NCBI RefSeq assembly: GCF_014396585.1
Contig: NZ_CP060717.1
Location: forward strand, 1,736,001-1,800,000
Reading direction: 5' to 3'
Length of the DNA stretch: 64,000 bases
DNA from: Sphingomonas rhizophila
Lineage (GTDB): Bacteria > Pseudomonadota > Alphaproteobacteria > Sphingomonadales > Sphingomonadaceae
Shown here: positions 57,503 through 64,000 of the stretch, in pieces
How the letters are laid out: each line of letters opens with the position of its first letter
How positions within the stretch are numbered: position 1 is the first letter of the stretch
The notes under the pieces: model-generated
Database searches by the model: none
What the model saw: the letters and a program-made list of their open reading frames with translations, nothing else
Told to the model about the DNA's origin: nothing
Program-made: the position numbers and the translations under genes

Positions 57503-58360
57503 CTACCGCCCGGAAAATTCCTTCAAATATTGGTTATTCGGCGAAAGGATGACGGTCGTCGGGCTTGCCGGTGAGCCGTCATCGCCGAGGAACGTGGTCT
57601 GGTACGACTGCATCGCGCGGTAGAAGTTGTAGAATTCCGGATCCTTGCCGAACGCTTCGGCATAGACCCGGGCAGCTTCGGCGTCGGCCTCGGCCCGGAT
57701 GATCTGGGCGCTCTTGTTGCCTTCGGCGCGGATCGAGCGCGCCTCCTGCTGACGAGCGGTGATCATTCGGTTGTAGGCCGATTGCAGCGGCGTTCCGGTT
57801 GGAAGGTCGGCCTTCTTGATGCGGACATCGACGATCTCGACGCCATATTGGCGCGCGACGCGATTGAGGCCTTCGCGGATGTTGCCCATCACGCCCTCGC
57901 GCTCGGGGCTGAGGAGCGACGCGAACGGGCGCTTGCCGAGTTCGTTGCGAAGCTGCGAGCCGAGGATCGGCCGAAGCGCGCTCTCGACCCGGTCGACCGA
58001 CCGCGCGGCGATGTACATGCGCAGCGGGTCGACAACGCGATAGCGGGCGAAGGCGTCGACCTCCAGCCGGCGCTGGTCGGTCGACAGCACCTGCTGCTTT
58101 TCCATGTCGACGTCGCGGACCCGCTTGTCGATCCAGACGAAGTTTTCCGCGAACGGGATTCGCCAGGTCAGGCCGGCGCCGTCATCGCCGAACTGCTCGC
58201 CCGGGGCGTAGCGGTTGACGATCCGGACCGGCTTGCCGAAGCGAACGACGATGCCCTGACGGGTCTCGGGGACGATGGCGAAGGTCGACAGCAGGGTGAC
58301 CAGCAAAAGCAGACCCACGAACCCGGCCAGCATCGGGTGGCGGCGGACCAGCGCGATCAT
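57503..58360 (-). CDS. hflC: HflC, band-7 modulator of FtsH
   Basis: Membrane protein that forms a ring with HflK around the FtsH protease. One N-terminal helix (MLAGFVGLLLLVTLLSTFAIV) then the band-7/SPFH domain: GIVVRFGKPVRIVNRYAPGEQ, VDAFARYRVVDPLRMYIA and RAEGNKSAQIIRAEADAEAARVYAEAFG, the last being the classic HflC helix. 285 residues. It overlaps the hflK stop by 4 bp. Confidence 0.95.
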   Translation of the reverse strand: MIALVRRHPMLAGFVGLLLLVTLLSTFAIVPETRQGIVVRFGKPVRIVNRYAPGEQFGDDGAGLTWRIPFAENFVWIDKRVRDVDMEKQQVLSTDQRRLEVDAFARYRVVDPLRMYIAARSVDRVESALRPILGSQLRNELGKRPFASLLSPEREGVMGNIREGLNRVARQYGVEIVDVRIKKADLPTGTPLQSAYNRMITARQQEARSIRAEGNKSAQIIRAEADAEAARVYAEAFGKDPEFYNFYRAMQSYQTTFLGDDGSPASPTTVILSPNNQYLKEFSGR

Positions 58361-59487
58361 TGGCCCGGCTCCCGCACCGGCGCAGGCGTCCGCTTGTCGT
58401 TGAGCGGCAGATAGCTGTTGACACCGGGTGCCTCGACGATCGTCTTGTCGACCTTTCGCAACACCTGCTCCATCGTTTCATAGTACATGCGGCGCTTGGT
58501 CACCTGCGGCGCGAGCTTGTACTGCTCGTAGACCTTGTCGAACGCGGTCGCGTCACCCTGCGCCTTTTGGCGGAGCTGCAGCGCATAGGCGTTGGCGTTG
58601 TTGATATAGCTTTGCGCGTCCTGCTGCGCCGCCGTCACTTCCTTGAAGGCGTCGTTGACCGCGGCCGGCGGATCGGCCTGGCGGATCGAGACGCCCTGGA
58701 TGGTGACGCCAGCCTTGTAGCTGTCGAGCGTCTGCTGCATTTCCTCGGCTACGCGGGACTCGATTTCGCCGCGCTGGTTGCCGATCGCGCCCTGAAGGGT
58801 GACGTTGGCGATGACCGCGCGCATCGAGCTTTCCGCGACTTGCTTGATGGTTTCGCCCGGCTCGACCAGCTCGAACAGATACTGCTCAGGATCGCGGATT
58901 TTCCAGCGGACGATGTAGGCGATGTCGATGATGTTCTGGTCGCCGGTCAGCATCAGCGTCTCTTCGGACGCGGAACCGAGCGGGATTTCTCGGTTCTCGT
59001 CGACGTCGATCTTGGTCACGCGGTCGATCGGCGACGGCAAGGTGAACCCGACGCCGGGACCTAGCGTATGGCTGTAACGGCCAAGGCGCGTGACGACACC
59101 GCGTTCGGCGGCGGCGATCGAATGGAAGGTCGTAAACAGCAGCCACATGGCGACGACGCCGAGTACGGCCCAGCCGACGAGCGAGCGGTCGGGCCGGATC
59201 GGCAGGCCGCTACCGCTTCCCCCACCGCCGCCACTTCCGCCGAACCGGCCGCGGCTGCGCTTCAGGAAATCGTCGAGCGATGTAACGGGACTGGACGATG
59301 CCGGTGTGCCGCGGCGCTTCCTCGGCTGATCGCCCCAAGGACCCTTGTTCTCGGGCGGTTCGTCACCGCCGCCATTGCCGGATGATCCGCCGCCGGTTCC
59401 ACTGCTGGAACCCCACGGACCCTTGTTGTCGCTGAATAGGGCGCGGCCACGCGCTGCCCACCCCGTAAAAATCGTCATGAACCCCAT
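58357..59487 (-). CDS. hflK: HflK, band-7 modulator of FtsH
   Basis: Partner of HflC in the FtsH complex. The N-terminus is Gly/Ser-rich (SSGTGGGSSGNGGGDEPPE and WGDQPRKRRG) with a membrane helix (WAVLGVVAMWLLFTTFHSI), then the SPFH domain (GPGVGFTLPSPIDRVTKIDV, YIVRWKIRDPEQYLFEL) and a C-terminal helix. 376 residues; a second ATG at 59478 (MTIFTGWAARG) is an alternative start. Divergent from mrp with 62 bp between the starts. Confidence 0.95.
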   Translation of the reverse strand: MGFMTIFTGWAARGRALFSDNKGPWGSSSGTGGGSSGNGGGDEPPENKGPWGDQPRKRRGTPASSSPVTSLDDFLKRSRGRFGGSGGGGGSGSGLPIRPDRSLVGWAVLGVVAMWLLFTTFHSIAAAERGVVTRLGRYSHTLGPGVGFTLPSPIDRVTKIDVDENREIPLGSASEETLMLTGDQNIIDIAYIVRWKIRDPEQYLFELVEPGETIKQVAESSMRAVIANVTLQGAIGNQRGEIESRVAEEMQQTLDSYKAGVTIQGVSIRQADPPAAVNDAFKEVTAAQQDAQSYINNANAYALQLRQKAQGDATAFDKVYEQYKLAPQVTKRRMYYETMEQVLRKVDKTIVEAPGVNSYLPLNDKRTPAPVREPGQ

Positions 59488-59549
59488 AATAGGGTCGGTT
59501 TTGGCGAAAAACAGTGCCGCCGGTCGAAAAGGCGATTAAGCGCGCCGGC

Positions 59550-60515
59550 ATGACGGAAATCCCCGACCCGCTGGCCCTGCTCGACGGGCATGCCGACGCC
59601 CCCCGGATCCGATCCCGCCGCCTCGTCAATGGCGTCGCAACACTCGTGGTCGAAGCTACTGGCCTCGATGCCGCGGGCCGCGCTGCGGTGGAGGAGCGGC
59701 TGCGTGGCGCATTGAACGCCGCCGGGATCGGCGAGGTGCGAATTGCGATGACCGCGTCGAAGCCGCAACGGCGGATCATCGCCGTCGGGTCGGGCAAGGG
59801 CGGGGTCGGCAAATCGACACTGACGGCTAATCTCGCGGTTGCCTTGGCGCGCGCCGGCAAGCGCGTCGGATTGATCGATGCGGATATCTACGGGCCGTCG
59901 CAGCCGACGCTGCTTAACGCCCATGGCAAGCCGCAGGCGGAGAAGGAGAAGCTGTTCCCGGTCGAGACGCCGTTCGGCGTTCGCCTTCTGTCGGTCGGCC
60001 AGCTCGTCTCGGCCGGCCAGGCCTTGGCGTGGCGCGGACCGATGGCGGCGGGCGCGCTGACCAAGTTGATCGAGGCCGACTGGGGCGATGCCGAGGTCAT
60101 TCTGGTCGATCTGCCGCCCGGCACCGGGGACGTGCAGCTGTCGCTCATCCAGAAAGCGCGTCCCGACGGCGCCCTGATCGTGTCGACGCCGCAGGACCTG
60201 GCGCTGATCGATGCGGCTCGGGCCATCGACCTGTTCCGCAAGACCAGCGTCCCCGTGCTCGGCATTGTCGAGAATATGGCAGGCTACACCTGTCCGCATT
60301 GCGGCGAAGTCAGCGATCCGTTCGGATCCGGCGGCGCCGAGGCGAGCGCTGGGCGACTGAACGTGCCATTCCTGGGACGGTTGCCGCTGTCGGCCAGCCT
60401 GCGCGAATCTTCCGACGCCGGGACACCGCCTGCCGCCGGTGACGGCCCGGCGGCCGATGCCTTCCATGACCTTGCGCAGCGGATGATGGACGCGCTGGAG
60501 ACTATTCGCCGCTGA
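59550..60515 (+). CDS. mrp: Mrp/ApbC family iron-sulfur carrier ATPase
   Basis: P-loop NTPase that carries and delivers Fe-S clusters. Deviant Walker A in VGSGKGGVGKSTLTANLA, DIYGPSQPTLL, LPPGTGDVQLSL, and the cluster-binding CxxC in YTCPHCGEV. An N-terminal MIP18-like portion (RIRSRRLVNGVATLVVEATG) precedes the ATPase. ATG at 59550 (MTEIPDPLALLDG) rather than the upstream start at 59514. 321 residues. Confidence 0.94.
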   Translation: MTEIPDPLALLDGHADAPRIRSRRLVNGVATLVVEATGLDAAGRAAVEERLRGALNAAGIGEVRIAMTASKPQRRIIAVGSGKGGVGKSTLTANLAVALARAGKRVGLIDADIYGPSQPTLLNAHGKPQAEKEKLFPVETPFGVRLLSVGQLVSAGQALAWRGPMAAGALTKLIEADWGDAEVILVDLPPGTGDVQLSLIQKARPDGALIVSTPQDLALIDAARAIDLFRKTSVPVLGIVENMAGYTCPHCGEVSDPFGSGGAEASAGRLNVPFLGRLPLSASLRESSDAGTPPAAGDGPAADAFHDLAQRMMDALETIRR

Positions 60516-60546
60516 TGCATTCTAAGCGGCAAAGGAGACGAACGTC

Positions 60547-60984
60547 ATGCCGCTGACCGCCGCCGAGGATATTGCCGACCTGCTCCAGACTGCCCGCACC
60601 ATCGCGATGGTGGGAGCATCGGACCGGCCGGACCGCGCCAGCTATGGCGTGATGAAATTCCTTCAGGACCAGGGCTACCGCGTGATCCCGGTCAACCCGC
60701 GTATCACCGGCGAGCATGTCCACGGCGAATATATCTGGCGCGAGCTTGGCCAGATCGGTGAGCCCATCGACATCGTCGACATCTTCATGCGCAGAGAAAC
60801 GGTCGGCCCGATCGTCGACGACGCGATCAAGGTCGGCGCGAAGGCGGTGTGGATGCAGCTGGGCGTCGTCAACCCCGAGGCTGCGGCAAGGGCGGAAGAG
60901 GCCGGCCTCAAGGTCGTCATGGACCATTGCCCGAAGATCGAGTTCGCCCGGCTCGGGTTGAAGCCGGTCGAGCAGGACGCCTAG
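60547..60984 (+). CDS. CoA-binding protein (YccU-like)
   Basis: Small Rossmann-fold protein of the CoA-binding family (145 residues). Motifs: TIAMVGASDRPDRASYGVMKFL and VIPVNPRI at the start, AVWMQLGVVNPEAAARAEEAGL later. The molecular role is unknown in bacteria. 31 bp after mrp and in the same direction, so likely one operon. Its TAG shares the bases CTAG with the convergent pmbA stop. Confidence 0.88.
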   Translation: MPLTAAEDIADLLQTARTIAMVGASDRPDRASYGVMKFLQDQGYRVIPVNPRITGEHVHGEYIWRELGQIGEPIDIVDIFMRRETVGPIVDDAIKVGAKAVWMQLGVVNPEAAARAEEAGLKVVMDHCPKIEFARLGLKPVEQDA

Positions 60985-62327
60985 GCCGACGCCACCGTCA
61001 TTTCGGGGATCAGCACGGTCGGACTGTCGACCCCGCGGCGGAACTTGAGGTCGCTGCCAGGTTCAAGCGTCGCAAACATCGCCTTCAGGTTCGACGCGAC
61101 GGTGATCTCCGCAACCGGCGGGCCGATCTCGCCATCGACGATCAGAAAGCCCGACGCTCCGCGCGAATAATCGCCGGTGACTCCGTTGACGCCCATGCCG
61201 ATCAGCTCGGTGATAAGGACGCCGTGCTTGATCCCGGCAATCATCTCCTCGCGGCTGCGGCTACCGGCAGCGAGGTACAGGTTTGAGGGACCGGCCGACG
61301 GCGATCCCGACGCGCCGCGCACCGCATGGCCGGTGGGCTCGATGCCAAGTTGCCGTGCGGAAGCGCTGTCGGCCATCCAGGTCGTCAGCACCCCGTCGTC
61401 GATCAGGTCGAGCGGCCGTGTCGGCAGGCCTTCGCCGTCGAACCAGCGGCTGCGCAGGCCCCGAGGACGGAGCGGATCGTCGTGGATGCTGACACCCTTC
61501 GCGAAGACCTGCTGGCCGAGCGAATCCTGCAGGAAACTCGACTTTCGGGCGATCGACGCGCCGTTGATGGCACCGCCAAGATGGCCGAGCAGGCTGGTCG
61601 CAACGCGCGGGTCGAACAACACCGCCATCGTGCCCGGCTTCACCCGCGTCGGGTTGAGGCGGGCCACAGCCCGTTCGCCAGCGCGGCGTCCGATATCCTC
61701 CGGCGTCTCGAGATCGCTTTCGTGGCGGGCCGAGTGCCAGCCATAGTCGCGCTGCATGCCCGCGCCCTCGCCCGCGACGACGCTTGCACTGTTGCTGTAG
61801 CCGGTCGCCTTGCTCGATCCAGCGAACCCGTCGCTGGTCGCAATCGCCATGGTAGAGGCTGATGCCGAGGCGCTGCCGCCGTTGCTGTTGGTAACGCCCG
61901 CCACGCCGCGCGCGGCCGCTTCCGCCACGCGAGCCCGCTCGCGGAGCGCTTCGGACGAGGGGTCTTGCCCATCGTCGAGGTCGAGCGAGGGCGCGTCCCC
62001 GTTGGCCAGCAACTGCTTGGGCGCTAGGCCGGCATAAGGGTCTTCCGGCGCCTGAGCGGCCATCGCCAAAGCGCGTTCGACCATCGCCGAAAGCGCGTCG
62101 GCGGACATGTCGGACGAGCCGGTGCTGGCGCTCCGCTGCCCGACGAACAGGCGGAGTCCGATCTCCTCCCCTTCCGAGCGGTGTACGTCCTCCAGTTCGC
62201 CGAGGCGGACGCTGAGGCCGGTCGATCGTTCGCCGACATAGACCGCGTCGGCGGCGTCGGCACCGGCGCGGCGCGCCTGTTCGACCAGTTGGCAGACCTT
62301 GTCGCGGGCGGCGTCGGGCGAAAGCAT
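60981..62327 (-). CDS. pmbA: TldE/PmbA family metalloprotease-related protein
   Basis: Partner of TldD in the TldD/TldE protease. 448 residues with GSDLKFRRGVDSPTVLIPEMTVA at the end, the normal PmbA finish, and GVNGVTGDYSRGASGFLI near it. It lacks the HExxxH zinc motif, which separates it from TldD. No tldD in this window. The start ATG lies 17 bp after the ubiA stop. Confidence 0.92.
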   Translation of the reverse strand: MLSPDAARDKVCQLVEQARRAGADAADAVYVGERSTGLSVRLGELEDVHRSEGEEIGLRLFVGQRSASTGSSDMSADALSAMVERALAMAAQAPEDPYAGLAPKQLLANGDAPSLDLDDGQDPSSEALRERARVAEAAARGVAGVTNSNGGSASASASTMAIATSDGFAGSSKATGYSNSASVVAGEGAGMQRDYGWHSARHESDLETPEDIGRRAGERAVARLNPTRVKPGTMAVLFDPRVATSLLGHLGGAINGASIARKSSFLQDSLGQQVFAKGVSIHDDPLRPRGLRSRWFDGEGLPTRPLDLIDDGVLTTWMADSASARQLGIEPTGHAVRGASGSPSAGPSNLYLAAGSRSREEMIAGIKHGVLITELIGMGVNGVTGDYSRGASGFLIVDGEIGPPVAEITVASNLKAMFATLEPGSDLKFRRGVDSPTVLIPEMTVASA

Positions 62328-62344
62328 CGGCGCGGCCTAGTCGG

Positions 62345-63262
62345 TCAAGCGGCGAGCGACAAGCCGACCGTCAGGAAACCGGCGAACAGCAGCAGCCCGG
62401 TGAAGCGGTTCGACCGGAACAGGCGAAGCGCCCCGGCACCGTCCGCCGGGTCAATCCGGACGACCTGCAACGCCAGATGAAGCGCGGCGGGGAGCAGCGC
62501 GATCAGCGCCAGCGCCTGCGGACGGACACTCCAGATCGCCGCCGCCCAGCCGGCGAGGGCTACGGCGTAGCAGATCGCCACGCCCAGTTTCGCCCGATCG
62601 CCGAGCGCACGGGCGCTCGACTTCACGCCAACCAGCGCGTCGTCCTCGATATCCTGGATGGCGTAGAGCGTGTCGTAGCCGATGACCCAGAAAATGCTGC
62701 CGGCCCACACTAGCGCTGGCGCCCAGTCCAGCGAACCGGTCACGGCGGGCCAGCCGACCAGCGCGCCCCACGAGAAGACGAGGCCAAGCCACGCCTGCGG
62801 CCACCAGGTGATGCGCTTCATGAAAGGATAGGCGGCGACCGGCGCAAGGCTGCCCAAGGCCACCAACTGCGCCGCCAGCGGCAATCGCAACAGGACCACC
62901 AGCCCGACCAGTGACAGCGCCACCGTCAGCGCCCACGCCGCACGTGTGGAAACTCGGCCCGACGCCAGCGGTCGCAACCGCGTGCGCTCGACCCGCTTGT
63001 CGAGATCGCGGTCGACGATGTCGTTGTAGACACATCCCGCCGACCGCATCGCGAAGGCGCCGAGCGCAAACCATGCGAACAGCGCCCAGCGGCCGTCCAC
63101 CCCGGCGAGGGCGACGCTCCACGCGCAGGGCCAATACAGCAGCCATGTGCCGATCGGCCGGTCGAGCCGCATCAGCGAGGCATAGGGGCGCCAGCTGCGG
63201 GGAAGGATTCCGATCAGGCCTTGCCGCTCGCTATCGGGAACGATGTCGGTGGCAGCGCTCAT
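62345..63262 (-). CDS. ubiA: 4-hydroxybenzoate polyprenyltransferase
   Basis: Inner membrane enzyme of ubiquinone synthesis that joins a polyprenyl chain to 4-hydroxybenzoate. Two Asp-rich motifs are present: YNDIVDRDLDKRVERT and YDTLYAIQDIEDD, with the N-terminal RPIGTWLLYWPCAWSVAL. Eight to nine hydrophobic segments. 305 residues. Upstream of pmbA on the same strand. Confidence 0.95.
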   Translation of the reverse strand: MSAATDIVPDSERQGLIGILPRSWRPYASLMRLDRPIGTWLLYWPCAWSVALAGVDGRWALFAWFALGAFAMRSAGCVYNDIVDRDLDKRVERTRLRPLASGRVSTRAAWALTVALSLVGLVVLLRLPLAAQLVALGSLAPVAAYPFMKRITWWPQAWLGLVFSWGALVGWPAVTGSLDWAPALVWAGSIFWVIGYDTLYAIQDIEDDALVGVKSSARALGDRAKLGVAICYAVALAGWAAAIWSVRPQALALIALLPAALHLALQVVRIDPADGAGALRLFRSNRFTGLLLFAGFLTVGLSLAA

Positions 63263-63290
63263 CGCGGGCGGCCTAGCATCGCGGAGCGCC

Positions 63291-64000
63291 CTAGGCCATC
63301 GCCTCGGCGAGGATCGAATAGGATTTGAGCCGCGCTTCGCGGTCGAAGATCTGCGAGGTGATCATCAACTCGTCCGCGCCGGTGCGGGACACGAACGCAT
63401 CGACCGCCGCACGAACCGAATCCCTCGTGCCGATCGCGGCCTGGCCCAGCACCGACTGGAGCATCGCCCGTTGTTCCATCGGCAGGCTGTCGAGGTAGCC
63501 AGCGACAGGCGGCTTGAGCTTGCCCGGCTGTCCGCTACGCAGCGCGACGAACGCCTGCGCCAGCGAGGTTGCCAGCAGTTCGCCTTCCTCGTCGCTGTCG
63601 GCCGCGAACACATTGTAGCCGAGCATGACGTAAGGTTCAGCCAGCCACCGCGAAGGCCGGAAGGTCGACCGGTAGACGTCCAGCGCCGGCATCAGCATCT
63701 GCGGCGCGAAGTGGGACGCGAAGGCATAAGGCAGCCCAAGCTGCGCGGCGAGTTCCGCGCCAAACGTGCTCGACCCCAGGATCCATACTGGAACGTCCAG
63801 CCCCGCCCCCGGTACCGCAATCACGCGCTGCCCGGGCCCGGCAGGCTGAAAGTAGTCGATCAGTTCGACGACATCACGCGGGAAGGCGTTGGGGTCGCTG
63901 TGAAGCGTTCGCCGCATCGCCATCGCGGCCGCCTGGTCCGTGCCCGGTGCCCGGCCGAGGCCAAGGTCGACCCGGCCGGGAAACAGCGATTCAAGCGTCC
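63291..64000 (-). CDS. Luciferase-like (LLM) flavin-dependent oxidoreductase, 5' end cut by window edge
   Basis: The open frame continues to the last base, so the N-terminus (about 100 residues) is outside. The visible part begins at [20 protein letters not shown], the conserved stretch of this family, followed by [31 protein letters not shown] and [28 protein letters not shown] near the end. This is the small LLM class (MsnO8/YvbT-type). The substrate is unknown. 28 bp downstream lies ubiA. Confidence 0.88.
   Translation of the reverse strand, partial: TLESLFPGRVDLGLGRAPGTDQAAAMAMRRTLHSDPNAFPRDVVELIDYFQPAGPGQRVIAVPGAGLDVPVWILGSSTFGAELAAQLGLPYAFASHFAPQMLMPALDVYRSTFRPSRWLAEPYVMLGYNVFAADSDEEGELLATSLAQAFVALRSGQPGKLKPPVAGYLDSLPMEQRAMLQSVLGQAAIGTRDSVRAAVDAFVSRTGADELMITSQIFDREARLKSYSILAEAMA

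Overview
This is about 64 kb of high-GC DNA from an alphaproteobacterium. Gene order and protein sequences fit Sphingomonadales (a Sphingomonas or Sphingomicrobium relative): a murE with the meso-diaminopimelate signature, the panB / YfgM-like / bamB / der order, an orphan CtrA-like DNA-binding protein and large RTX proteins. Genus is an inference. No rRNA, tRNA, CRISPR array, insertion sequence or prophage was found. It reads as core chromosome with one small accessory patch (about 29.8-37.2 kb).

Layout. (1) 1-10.4 kb, minus strand: the division and cell wall (dcw) cluster mraZ-rsmH-ftsL-ftsI-murE-murF-mraY-murD-ftsW, almost every junction an overlap of a few bases. The exception is a 238-bp murF/mraY gap that carries a nested inverted repeat. 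(2) 10.7-20.1 kb: DUF4350 protein and partner, a lipoprotein, a serine hydrolase, purL, the iron storage pair bfd-bfr, two tandem DUF418 membrane proteins and an Hpt phosphotransfer protein. (3) 20.2-29.2 kb: der, bamB, a YfgM-like protein, panB, small membrane and redox proteins, an outer membrane barrel with a DUF2946 protein, and guaA. (4) 29.3-37.2 kb: a Gly/Tyr-rich exported protein, a membrane-anchored winged-helix regulator, two large RTX proteins facing each other, and a PilZ protein between them. (5) 37.4-39.9 kb: rpsM-rpsK-rpoA-rplQ. (6) 40.1-47.2 kb: ribF-ileS-lspA-lipoprotein, a CtrA-like regulator without receiver domain, sseA and queF. (7) 47.3-64 kb: M1 aminopeptidase, OPT transporter, M20 hydrolase, HerA-like ATPase, DegP-type protease with hflK-hflC, mrp, a CoA-binding protein, pmbA, ubiA and a truncated luciferase-like protein.

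A recurring feature decides how to read the window. Twelve genes, including ones expected to be essential (ftsI, rsmH, lspA), are each broken by a frameshift that one added base repairs (two in the second RTX gene). Thirteen single-base losses, nearly all in runs of G or C, point to uncorrected sequencing or assembly error rather than decay. These genes are annotated full length with the break noted.

The most interesting unexplained signals are regulatory: three 11-bp direct repeats between the winged-helix regulator and the first RTX gene, a three-unit 10-bp-period repeat upstream of mraZ that looks like a MraZ operator, and the murF/mraY inverted repeat whose outer arm contains the mraY ribosome binding site.
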